Source of the DNA: Siniperca chuatsi
Lineage: Eukaryota > Chordata > Actinopteri > Centrarchiformes > Sinipercidae
Assembly (NCBI RefSeq): GCF_020085105.1
Contig: NC_058046.1
Coordinates: forward strand, 8,346,675 to 8,410,674
Direction of reading: 5' to 3'
DNA: 64,000 nucleotides
The notes beneath the pieces were generated by a model that was not told where the DNA came from, searched no databases, and was given only the letters and a program-made list of their open reading frames with translations. Position numbers and translations under genes: made by a program. Below, one piece after another: positions 33,601 to 43,026 of this stretch (positions within the stretch are counted from its first letter, which is position 1; every line of letters starts with the position of its first letter).

Positions 33601-36221
33601 TCTATCTGAATGTCTCATATGGGACCTTTTCTACTCTGCCTGTCATAATAACTGCACTCACATTACCTGTCAATATGCAGAGTGCTATTGCATAAGTGTG
33701 CAGTTCAATCATACTAAATTAGTAAACATAAGACCCGGAAGCTCCACTTTTATATTGATGAGTTAGCATAATTCAGGTGACGTTGGAGAGAGACAGGCTG
33801 AATGGAGGTAAATCCCCCCTGAGGGATGATGAATCCTCACTTGGCTGAGCATCTTATGTCATGTCAGCTAGGCAGACTTGAATTGGACTGAGTGGCCCTG
33901 AGGTCAGGCCAGGGAAAGCACATACTGTATACACACACGCGCGCACACACACACACACTCTCACCATAATAATATTCCATAAGAAATGTTTCTTGGTAGG
34001 GTGGAAGGGCATTTAAAGTGGCATTAGAGACTAATTAAATCTTCCATGCAGACTGGCCGATCTGATATATCTGAAGCACACGCATACACACAGACACACA
34101 CATGGACACTGCTCCTCACCCTACTGAGTTGCTCCAGCAGTCTATGGTTCTGTTCAGAGAGCTCGCTGATGGCCTTGGTCTTGTCTCTGTCAGCCTCTCT
34201 CAGCTGGACCTGGTGGCGCTCCAGCTCACCCTGCAGCTGCTGGACGTCCGTCTCCAGCTCGGCCACACGGCCCTCCCACTCCCCCTCTCGACTTTCCAGT
34301 CGCCGACGCAACTCATGCTTCTCCTGCTCCAAGTGCTGCGTGTGGACGAGGGGAGAGAGGGTGATATGGTTAAACCTTCATTTGCTTGACTTTGATGTAC
34401 AGTGTTGCCCTAATTTTACAGAACTTAAGTGCCAATGAAATCATTGAGGGTGTGACAAAGTCAGAGACTTCACACAGATGCTGATGCTTCAACAGACTGA
34501 GAAAGTTCTGCTGAATCCTTGGAAATATTTCACTGTACTGACGGTAAAAAACTTCAGGATGGCAACTTGATCCCCTCACTAATGTTACTGTACAACAATA
34601 AAGGCACAACAAGTTTTTTTTCAGGGGCTCAAATTGCCATTCCTAACTTTTTTACCTTCTATGCAAAAGTCAGAAACATATTTCCCTTGTGGTGCTGATG
34701 ATGTCACTGTGCCATGACTATACATTTAACATTAACATAAAAACATATGAAGAAAGTTTGACTTTGCACTATACACCAGAAACTGAAGTTTTGTTACAAA
34801 ACCAGACATAAAAACATGCAAAAGAGTGACAGTAACTGCAACTATGATAGCCTAAAATGAAGGCACAGGTTAAATCAGATGCAGCATATACAGTAATATA
34901 GTGAGATATATAAATATATATATGTATAGTGAAAGTCTCTCTAGCTCCTGGAGTGACAGTTCAACTAAAGGATGTTTTTTTCTGTTCTCTAGATGGCAAC
35001 GAACAGTGGACAGATGCACTGCACCACCAGCGGCTGCCAAAGTTTGGATGGGGGTTGTTGTTATGGTCAAGTCCAAGGCTGAAGCAGCTGGCATCTGTGT
35101 GGCCACTATTTTCATCTCTGAGAATATGCCCGAGCAAAAGGAGGGATCATAGAGAACCAAAACAACATCACAAAACAACATCAAGCGCTGTTAGAATAGG
35201 ATACCAGGAACTGCAACAACAAGACAAGAGTTTGATATTAAGAGGCAGCTTATTTCTCTGAGCTGTAACATGGGGATGAATATGGATCAAAGGGCTGAAC
35301 AGATGTACAGTAGATACAGTAGGCCCTGGACAGCCACAGGATTAGTCTTTGTGGTTTTTCTCAGGCCACGTGTTGGCTTGTGTGAAGGATTTTGAAAACA
35401 ACAAGAACAAAAGCTCGGCTGTAGGACATTCATTGTAAACATGAAATAACTCACAGACTGTGCTACACCTTTTTTTTTTTTTTTAGCTTGGGTGTTGGCC
35501 ACTGTAATGACAGAGACAGTGTAGTTGACTTGATCTTTAGATCAGAATGACCAGCAAGTTTCACTTAGCTTAATGTAATTAGTTCCCAGCTTATAGCACG
35601 TTAGGTACAATTATATATGCTTCCATAAAAAAGGGAATCTCGCCCTCTTTCTTCGGCAGCTTGAATGTGGAGCTCTACTGGCAGCATTTGTTATGATCCT
35701 CTTCAGTTTGTTTACATTGCAAAGGCCCAAACTTGACTATAAGATTATGGCATTTTGAGGACAAAGCAGAAAAAGGTTCGGGTCAGCATTAAAACTTGAC
35801 TAAATTATATCTTATTTTCTTAGTTTACCTCTAATCTCTCGTTGAGATCTTTGTGCATTTTCTCATATTGCTTGGTCAAGTCTTGGTTTCTCTCCAGCAG
35901 CGCTTTGCCGAGTTTAGCAGCTAAAACCAAGTCTTTTTCCTTTTGACGGAAGAGCGACAGCAAGTCTACGTTATGCCCCACCGCAGGCGTCTCTAGGTCC
36001 GACAGCTCCTCCTCGTCGTCCCGCTCCCCGGTAAGCATGGCCAGTTCTTCCTCCAAGGCCATGCCGAGGCCTCCGGAGCCGGCGTGCCGCAGCGGGTGAC
36101 CCTGAAAGCCGCCGGGCTCCTGAGCGGCGGGACTGGCCCGGGGCTCCATGCAGTCGCTGTCCAGCTCCAGTGGTGCTGAAACCACGGCAGACGTCTGCAG
36201 GTCTAGGCAGAAAGCGGACAT
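18677..36221 (-). CDS. bicdl1: bicdl1, BICD family-like cargo adaptor 1 (complete, 10 coding exons)
   Basis: Minus-strand gene. Exons in transcript order: 36221-35829, 34335-34120, 27029-26913, 24641-24495, 24270-24091, 23992-23774, 23218-23075, 22487-22357, 21324-21204 and 18853-18677, giving 614 aa. The start MSAFCL agrees with mammalian BICDR1. Residues 101-105 (AAKLG, in LVLAAKLGKALLERN) form the CC1-box AAxxG motif that contacts dynein light intermediate chain. Almost all of exons 2-9 is coiled coil. The C-terminal helix (about 502-570: RDRDDAIAKKKAVEMELAKC, LNSQLLDAIQQKLNLSQQLE) is the conserved BICD-family Rab6-binding segment, and the protein ends LFSFFKKS. The family protein links Rab6 vesicles to dynein-dynactin and regulates neurite growth. 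All introns are GT-AG. Exon 7 (48 codons) is not in the mammalian protein as I remember it. Confidence 0.95.
19341..19523 (+). repeat. dispersed fish repeat (GGTAAATGGACTG...GGACACTTCGACA)
   Basis: Runs from GGTAAATGGACTGCATTTAC through TATAGCGCT, CATTCACCCATTCAAACACA, TACGCAAGGTGCTGGCCTGA to CTCAAGGACACTTCGACA. This word order is a very common teleost interspersed repeat as I recall it. The class is not assigned. Confidence 0.7.
20767..20808. repeat. (CA)n microsatellite
   Basis: About 21 CA units in bicdl1 intron 9. Confidence 0.95.
21204..21324 (-). CDS. bicdl1: bicdl1 coding exon 9 (Rab6-binding helix)
   Basis: 121 bp. Completes a Lys codon, then KKAVEMELAKCKIDIMSLNS and QLLDAIQQKLNLSQQLEAWQ, the most conserved part of the BICD family. 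Acceptor TCTCTTGCAG, donor GTGGGT. Confidence 0.96.
21325..22356 (-). other. bicdl1: bicdl1 intron 8
   Basis: 1-kb intron containing an AAT-rich run near 21417-21438 and a divergent third copy of the AAAGGAATAGTT family (21435-21858). Confidence 0.65.
21435..21858. mobile_element. MITE-like repeat, AAAGGAATAGTT family, copy 3 (divergent, longer)
   Basis: Left end AATAGTTCAACATTTTGGTA and right end GTCAAACTATACCTTTAA are inverted and match copies 1 and 2. The interior has GAGAGTTAGATGAGAAGATT and CAGCTTAGCTTAGCATAAAG. About 420 bp, so either a longer member or one carrying an insertion. Confidence 0.65.
22357..22487 (-). CDS. bicdl1: bicdl1 coding exon 8
   Basis: 131 bp, MALLSVEMSSLREENERMKT to IRDRDDAIA plus two bases. 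Acceptor GACCTGCAG, donor GTAGGA. Confidence 0.93.
22488..23074 (-). other. bicdl1: bicdl1 intron 7
   Basis: Ordinary intron with a TG microsatellite at 22646-22675. Nothing else supported. Confidence 0.6.
22646..22675. repeat. (TG)n microsatellite
   Basis: About 15 TG units in bicdl1 intron 7. Confidence 0.95.
23075..23218 (-). CDS. bicdl1: bicdl1 coding exon 7 (extra coiled-coil exon)
   Basis: 48 codons, phase 0 at both ends, from GSRRSDEEALEEQVRKLGEE to NDEEVLQLHNQ. Heptad-like coiled coil. The donor GTACTG is good, but the acceptor GTTGAAAG is weaker. I do not recall this segment in human BICDR1, where exon 6 seems to run directly into the exon 8 equivalent, so it may be alternative or fish-specific. 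Confidence 0.8.
23219..23773 (-). other. bicdl1: bicdl1 intron 6
   Basis: 555-bp AT-rich intron. I see no repeat or RNA in it. Confidence 0.6.
23774..23992 (-). CDS. bicdl1: bicdl1 coding exon 6
   Basis: 73 codons. Contains LRLQLWEAYCEVRSLCSHLR and the Ser-rich STDSSMDESSETSSAKDVP, both conserved in BICDR1. Ends NLLDGNEST. Acceptor CTGTTTAG, donor GTAATG. Confidence 0.95.
24091..24270 (-). CDS. bicdl1: bicdl1 coding exon 5
   Basis: 60 codons, LRQSQLELQEVQ to CEIEQSMEQEEQEQEREQ. Very Glu/Gln-rich end. Donor GTAGTT, acceptor TCTGTCCAG. Confidence 0.95.
24495..24641 (-). CDS. bicdl1: bicdl1 coding exon 4
   Basis: 49 codons, IKMLSERKMELERRVHAMLE to CHEKDLQ. Acceptor ATATTAG, donor GTACAG. Confidence 0.95.
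25508..25548. repeat. perfect 18-bp inverted repeat (hairpin, 5-nt loop)
   Basis: The left arm CTCCGATAACCAAGCATG (25508-25525) and right arm 25531-25548 are exact reverse complements, separated by TTTTT. It lies in bicdl1 intron 3. Confidence 0.97.
26205..26697. mobile_element. MITE-like element with ~29-bp terminal inverted repeats
   Basis: Left end AAAGCGACACTATGTAACTT (26205 on) and right end AGTTACATAGTCTCGTTTT (to about 26697) are inverted, with about 24 of 29 positions matching. The 490-bp interior lacks an ORF and contains GCTAACGTTAGCTAACATT. Confidence 0.75.
26913..27029 (-). CDS. bicdl1: bicdl1 coding exon 3
   Basis: 39 codons, AAEVERQLSTQVHSLRDDFR to LETLQAE. Acceptor CTCCATCCAG, donor GTGAGC. 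Strong match to BICDR1. Confidence 0.95.
27620..27654. repeat. (CA)n microsatellite
   Basis: About 17 CA units in bicdl1 intron 2. Confidence 0.95.
28956..29450 (+). pseudogene. decayed coding-like stretch, unassigned
   Basis: An 87-codon open frame at 28956-29219 is followed, after a change of frame, by a coding-like reading (for example DEEWYKMCVTQCTIKDIVGY from about 29235) broken by several stops. It looks like a remnant of a retroelement or retrocopy inside bicdl1 intron 2. I do not recognise the family. Confidence 0.25.
34120..34335 (-). CDS. bicdl1: bicdl1 coding exon 2
   Basis: 72 codons, HLEQEKHELRRRLESREGEW onward to RLLEQLSR. Coiled coil. Donor GTGAGG, acceptor CACACGCAG. Phase 0 at both ends. 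Confidence 0.95.
34336..35828 (-). other. bicdl1: bicdl1 intron 1
   Basis: 1.5-kb AT-rich intron. It contains short TATA-rich runs near 34905-34925 and a poly(T) tract near 35468-35485. The open frames at 34870-35261 on both strands show no family likeness. Confidence 0.6.
35829..36221 (-). CDS. bicdl1: bicdl1 coding exon 1
   Basis: 131 codons from ATG (36221-36219). Acidic N-terminus, then FRQKEKDLVLAAKLGKALLE with the dynein LIC-binding AAxxG box. Donor GTAAAC lies at 35828 downward. Moderately GC-rich, CpG-containing exon. Confidence 0.95.
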
Positions 36222-36780
36222 CGCCGCCCGGCGGCGGAGAAGCCAACAGATAAGCCGACTGATTTCACTCCGGATGAACCCACCCTGCTCTGACAGGGTT
36301 GGGCTGACCGGACCGGTTTGTAATCGACAATTCATCCATCATTCTCGCAATTCCGAGCTGGATCCAGTTAGATTGCAAACTGCTGTCTTCCCAGTTTCCT
36401 CACGTGCCTCTCTCCTCGTTAACCTACGAGCCGCGACTCTGGCTCTGATTGAATCCCAGCAAACACCGCCTCCTCTGCAGCTCACTGACTGGCTGTTTAT
36501 TATTGGACACACAAAATGTTTTTATCCCGGTATAAACCGCCTCGATGAGCTGTGCGCAGCGGTCGGTCGGTCAGGGTCCATCCCGTCTCGGGGTCCTGAG
36601 TCCCCCATAATGATCGGCCTGTTACACCAGAGGCATTTGCCAGCCAAACAGATGAGCGCGATCCCGATGCTTTCTCAACCTCTTTCCCGTTTTGAATGCG
36701 CGTTCCCGCCACACCAGTGACGCCAGCTGCAACCTGTTACAAACGGCCAGCCCATTGGCTGAAAATGATAGCGCCATATT
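36222..36780 (-). promoter_or_regulatory. bicdl1: bicdl1 5' UTR and promoter region
   Basis: GC- and CpG-richer than flanks. On the minus strand a CCAAT box (AGCCAATGGG, complement of 36751-36760) and a GGCGGGAA E2F-like motif (complement of 36703-36710) lie about 480-540 bp before the ATG. An in-frame upstream ATG at 36335-36333 sits in the presumed 5' UTR. The transcription start cannot be fixed. Confidence 0.4.
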
Positions 36781-39700
36781 TTGGTGCTTCTCACACACAT
36801 CTGTGAGATCCAGTAAATGAGCACGTGAAGAGATAACCTAAGACCAGACTGATGCACCAGGCAGCCATCGTCAGAAATGGTAAAGCAGGAAAAACCTGTG
36901 ATGTTTTAAAAACCCCAAGAATTGATAAAACCTAAAATATATGTTGAATATAGTTTGCCTAATTTGATATATTACTATGATATTAAAGAATAACCTACTA
37001 CTACTACCCCTGATACGATGTTACCCTAGCATTACCCATAAAAAGGTAATTTGACATTTGTTTTCCCTGTATGTAACAGTCAGTTAATTTTCCAGAAATA
37101 AAGGGTTTTTGATATCCCTGACAAATGACAACCTACTGTAGAACACAAAGTTATGTTTTAATGGTGGTTTTTACCGCACTTTTTTATGTCCAAAATGCAG
37201 CGCAAATGTCAATATTAACGTTACAGCCAGTAAGGTAATTTTCAGTAAATAATAATTGAATAGAAATGTTACTTTTTGGGAACGAGTAAAGTTAGGGTTA
37301 TTACCTGTTATACCTCCTTTACCTGAAAAATGCATGCAACACGGGTGGTCACGTAAGCTAGCTCGTTCCTCAGTTAAACTGCTAGCTACAGGTAACTGCC
37401 ATAGAGGTAACTGCAGTTAACGTTACCCATAGCTGCCATACTAACTACCTACCAAGGCGTAACTAATTTAATGCTAGCTGTTAAGCTAGCTGGCGTTAGT
37501 TGTCAAAAACTTACAAACTCAGCGTAATGTAACATTAATTATTATTGTCAGTCTAGCCCGAACAGCTCATTCGCTGAAAACTGTCTCCGACCATTCGGCA
37601 GTTTGTTATAGCTTTCAGTTAGCCCTAACTTTATGTAAAACAGCTACAGCGTCCTGCATTTATTTTATATTAATTGAAGCATACAATTGTGTGTGTTTCA
37701 TGCTATTTTTGTCTTCTAAATACAGTAAATATCTCCAGTGGTAGGCTACTGAAATACAGTACCAGTACAAATCTACCAGTACAATTTCAAAGTAGCCAAC
37801 TTGTACTTTAGTTGAGTAGTCCTATTTCCATTTTATGCTGACGTTTTACTCCACTATATTTAAATGACAGCTATAGTCACCAGTTACTTTGCAGATTAGG
37901 AATTTATGATGCATTGTTCTCGAAAATTGTCATAGGTTAAACTACCCGATATTATGTAAATTAATTAAAATTAGTTCCACCTTTACCAGCTTCAACATTA
38001 AAATACACTTAAAACCGGAGTCAAATTCCTTGTATATGTACACATACTCGGCCAATAAAGCGGATTCTGAATCTGTTCACAGAGTAATGCGTCAGAAATA
38101 ATAATCCAATAATAATATAGTATATATAGCAATATAACACTGAAATAATGAGCAGTCTACATTTACTTTTGATACTTAAGTACAATTTGCGATAATACTT
38201 GTGTGCTTTTACTTAAGTAAAATATGAATGCAGGACATTTACTTTTTACATTGTGGTAACCTATTACTACTTTTAGGCTACATGTATATTCCATATACTC
38301 TACTGTGTATTCTTTTTGGATATCTGTGCATTTTGTTTTGTTTATATTTTTGCAGGTATGTTATGTATGTATTTTATGACAGAATCAAATTAGATTAATT
38401 CAAATGTGTAAAACTGCTAAACAAGTGTAATTGTAGCTGTTTGCATCCATGACAGGTGTACACATGACATGATGAGAAATGCCACACTGGGCTCAACAGT
38501 TAGTTATGCCTCATCTTTACAGACCATCAGGCTGAAGTTATACAGGCTAATTTGAAAAGGCCCTGTGGCTAATATTATTTATAATTAAATGTATAGATGT
38601 ATAACTCCTTCGTAGTTGGGTGTCAAAATGTAGCTAATTGATGTGTGTATGGGTATCATATATTTCACAGAGGAAGAAAAGTGTTTGCTAACCCCTTTAA
38701 GAGGCTAATTTAGGGTCAGAGCATAAATTAAGGGTTAAGATTACAGTTAGGATTAAGTCAAGGTTAGTGTGAGTTGAGGTTAAAGGTTAAGGAATTAACT
38801 TACTCAGTAAAGGCCCTCACAGATACAGCAATATGTGTGTATCTGTTTGTATGAGTGGGGGATGATGGGGCAGAGATGAGGTTAGGATGTTGGGGGCGGG
38901 GCATTGGTGATGAATGATTACAAACAAAGCCTCTTGAGCTGATAAAGTGAAGGCACAAAAGAAGTGGGTCACGGCCTGCTGGTCCACTGTCGCTTAGCTT
39001 CAGGGGCCGAGGGGGCCACGCAGTAGATCATGGGTGATTTCCTCAGAGCCCATCAAAACCTCACTGCTTTGATAAACCGCTAAGCTGAATTAATTTAGCA
39101 GCCCACATTATCCTTATTAGTGTAATGCTGCCGGTGTTGAGTTGATGGCAAATACAAGGGAAAAACTACAACCTTTGTGCTTTAAAAATAATTATACACT
39201 GTATTACAGCCTGATCAGTCAGTGCTTTGAGTTGCTTTTACAGTAGTTATTATTATAATGTTCTATTACAAACAATATTTATGATAACAAGCACTGTTAC
39301 AACACAAAGCAGAAAGAAAAGACAAGGTTGAACCACAGTTAAATGTAATAAAAATCACATCAGAGCTTACAAATGAAGTGTGTTAAAACATAATGGGCAC
39401 AGCAATATGTAGTGTTACATAACTTGTTTTTATTTATTTATTTTACATTTTTGTCATCATAGGAGAGGAAACTGAAGCTTGCATGAAGCTTATTGTCGAG
39501 AGTGTTAATAAATAGACATCAGTCTGCCACATTGGCTTGCCTCTTTGGATGGACAAACATTACAAACTTGGCCTCATTGCTTTTTATTATAGACTATGGC
39601 TCCCTCTGTGGAAAAAAAATGGTATTACATTCACTTTCCACAAAATGATGGGTAAACAGTCAACACTACACAATACTTAAACTGCACAGCTTTAAAGAAC

Positions 39701-42700
39701 TGCACAGAGTGGATCTGAAAAGTACTTTGGGGTTGCTGTTTTATAATGGTCAACGCAATAAAACTGCTACTCAGTGATTTTATGAATGATTGCCAACTAA
39801 TTTGGGTATAAGATTTGTAACTCTCTGTCTGTGATGGATTTTTCAACAACATCAAAAGCTTTGCGAGTGGCAACATCACATCCCTTTTCCGCATTGTCTT
39901 GTGGTGGTCGTGTGATTTACCAAATGAGTAACCTTAAATTGTCTTAAACAGTGAATTTAGTTCCTTTAATAGTGACAGTTTACAGTGTCTTCCTAGTACT
40001 TAGTGTTCTGTGCTTATGTAACATCAACCCTTAGTCATAAAGGCCTGACTCTGCCTTTTTTCATCTACCACAATGTTTGGCTGCCTGTTATGTAACAAAA
40101 CCAGGCTCTTCAAACCTCTAGATTGCAGTATTTCTCTCTGATAGCCCTAAATTCATAGCAACATGACAAACACACAAGATATAGAAATGTAGCTATTTCA
40201 ATGTTTTGCCAGTGGATGGCAGTGTGTTTACACTGGTACGTCTTCTAGATGACTTGGAAAGCTTGTGGCACCTGCTAATCAGATACTGCTCTGTCTGATC
40301 ATTTAAGTTTCCCCCTGTTGATAGTTCTGCCATTGCTATACCATTTGGTACATATATATTTTAAATTAAGCATTTACCATTATTTTGCAGGGGTAAAACT
40401 TCCTAAAATTAACATTACTGTGCTTGCAGAAAGATAGGAATTGTCAACAGAATCTGAAGTAATGAATTACAGTACATTACATTACAGTGAAATCCCAGTG
40501 AAAATATCCAGTGAAAAGGATTGTAATTTTCCATCTTTACTTCAGAATTAAGCTGGGATTGGCCTTAGAGACATACAATACCTTGTTGCTAGGTAACATC
40601 AGTGTGATGCTTCTGCCTCATCCCAATACTCCAAATCACTGAAATGCAACCCTTTTTCATACTGATGTCAGTAAATTATATGCATTAAAATATTACATTA
40701 TAAACAGTTATTATTAATGTAAGTAATGTAACATGCGAACTGTCATTCTTAAGTATACTTAATGTGGTATAGGAAAATACATGCAGACTTTAAAATGATT
40801 GTTTTTATAGCAGTAACCTATAATAGCTATAGGTCTAGTTTTACCATTGCATTTACGGTAGATGCACAGTTATGTTGTTTACTACAGCACGGTGTACAGT
40901 AGCTGTGAAGGTTTGAAAGTGTCAGGCTGAAAGAAGTCACATACCTCTAACAACACGCTGCATTATGTAATGGCATAAGCTAAAAGTAGGTTCTGTTTAT
41001 TAATTATTACACATTTTTTCTCAAGCATATTTAAGGATCGATAAGAAAACTTCTGTGCTTCTCTCCTGCACAGATATTAGGTTGCATAGGTGTCACTTTG
41101 AAAGGCTTTCGGCTTATACACAGTTTCTGTAGCAGGTGATGAGCTCATCCTGGGTCTATGTGGGGAAGTCATTAATTGAGGGCTCTTCCTGGATATGTGT
41201 TTGTCCAGACACAGATTTCTCTTCAGATTACAATAACATCAGATCAATAAGATCTGCTTGTCTGAATCAAAGAAGCCTGATGCAACTGGGCTAAAAAATG
41301 TCATTAACACATTGGATTTAAGGCGCAAAGAGACAAATTCAATCAGATCCTGACAGTAGGGAGGATGTGAAGAGATGGAGATAGTGGAGATGTGATCTGA
41401 CATCTCTACAGTCATTAAGGTCTAATTAACAACCAGTAAGAAATATAAGTGAGCACTGCCCTTGTTCTCTGTCTGCCACTGATTACTGTAACACTCATTG
41501 ATTGTACAGTACTGTGCTTTCACCTTCTGAGCATTTTGTCCCTTCTGCTGCGCTGATGTAGTACTGCTTGCCAGGTTAGGTTCTGCCATCTGTCACTGTG
41601 TGTGTGTAGTTTGCAAGTCAATATCACAGTGACGTGTCACTTGACTTACATTTGCATAAAAACAAGAAAATTGAGGTGAGCCTAAACTAGTGTGTCAGAC
41701 ACTGGGGACTTTGGTAGGTTGAGACATGACATGTACTGTTTACTCTGGTACAATAACTTCAGTATGCTTTGTTACACTGTTATCTGTGTACATTCTGTTA
41801 CAGTACTTTCAGTGCAATCTTTTATTTAGATTATTCTGATACAGTGCACTATGCGTGTAGTTTAGCAACAATGCACTGTTTAGTACTTTTATTGCAAGCA
41901 ATTACAGAAATGCAGAGTCAAGGATGGAGGGGTGTAAGTGACATTTTGGCTGTACAGGATTACGGTATATCGTCAGAAAGCTCCTGCTAAGTCTTGCTGA
42001 GCTTTATCTAGAAGCAACAGGAACACATTTGTAACCATAAAATAAAACTCATGGGAAAATATAAGTGAAAATTCAAAAGTGTGACAGACTCAAAGATTCA
42101 TAACTCTAGCCTTTATCTGATTATCATAAAATCTGTAAATAGAATGATGAATTTATTAATCCTACAGATGTTACTGGTACTGTATGTTATAAGTCAAATG
42201 TGCAATATTTTAAAGTATTGTTTTTACACTGCTACAAAATTAAAAACCTTGCAACAACTGACTTTTTGAGCACAGTTTTGTTCAGGATCTTACATTTATA
42301 CTGGTTTCTATCCTTAAGTAGCGACCTGCATCTCTTTTAAACTGTTCTCGTTCTTGTTTACTTGCAGATGAAAGCAGAATTTTACTGTAATCACATCCTT
42401 GTCCTGTCAGTTATTAGATTGCATTGCTTCTGCTCATTTAGAGGAGGTTTAGTACGGGTCATTGTGTTTAGTCACTAATGAGTTGCACACTTTAAGGAGT
42501 AACTGAATGTACAGTAGTTTGCGACTATTAGGAGCTGACTGTTAACGTGGTGTGTCAAGCTGCATACATTAGTGTGCTTAGTGACGGCTGCTGCAATACA
42601 GGGAGAGGAAGAAAGAGTTGGGGGGTGGTAAGGGTGAGCAGGTGACAGAGAAGAGAGAGAGGGCGAGAGCTTCCTCTCACTCTCCACAGTATGTGATCAC

Positions 42701-42855
42701 CAGTCTGCTGCATTACTCTACAATGCCGTTTTTCAGTATTCCTCCACTCCCTCCTTCTCTCTTCAGCTCTATCTCTCTGTAAGCAGTAATCTCCAGTCAC
42801 TCTCGCTGCCTCACAGCTTTCTGCCCTGCCACAGCGCATCTCTCTCTCCCCTCAG
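36781..42855. other. bicdl1-cit divergent intergenic region
   Basis: 6 kb, mostly AT-rich. I looked for citron kinase-domain exons (glycine loop, HRDIKPEN, DFG, APE) on the + strand and saw none. A locally GC-richer, low-repeat patch lies at about 38880-39070. No RNA genes were recognised. Confidence 0.55.
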
Positions 42856-43026
42856 CTCCACTCTCTCCCCATTGAGGATGACATCCCCGAATTTGATGAA
42901 CCAGCGAAGCTCTCATTCTGGCTGGTGGCTTCCGAGGGAGACCCCAAATGAACGGGCTTACTGGACAAGGTGGTGCCGCATCTAAGGAGCTCTGTGGAAA
43001 ACCAAATCAGCTGTAGCAGTCTCTGA
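42856..43026 (+). pseudogene. exon-like block resembling citron kinase C-tail, with in-frame stop
   Basis: It is preceded by a strong pyrimidine tract and CCCCTCAG acceptor (42847-42855) and followed by a consensus GTAAGT donor at 43027, giving a 171-bp exon-like unit. In frame 1 the first 31 codons include EDDIPEFDEPAK, which resembles the vertebrate citron kinase AGC-tail segment (D-D-x-x-x-FDEPEK). TGA follows at 42949-42951, and a second in-frame TGA sits at the exon end. It could be a relict kinase-tail exon of cit, a non-coding 5' exon of a short citron transcript, or a chance likeness. Confidence 0.35.

Larger units (their letters stand above)
27030..34119 (-). other. bicdl1: bicdl1 intron 2 (7.1 kb)
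   Basis: Largest bicdl1 intron. Contains a CA repeat (27620-27654), a patch of decayed coding-like sequence (28956-29450), a purine-rich GAGA stretch near 32160-32240 and a CTGT/CTAT run near 33560-33610. No exon with splice sites and bicdl1 likeness was found in it. Confidence 0.65.

Noticed and set aside
34046..34438. + strand open frames at 34046-34438 and 34102-34389
   Set aside because: Shadows of bicdl1 exon 2, whose minus-strand reading is the conserved one.
36148..36720. 190-codon + strand open frame
   Set aside because: It overlaps bicdl1 exon 1 and its promoter on the opposite strand. No family likeness; an effect of GC-rich sequence.
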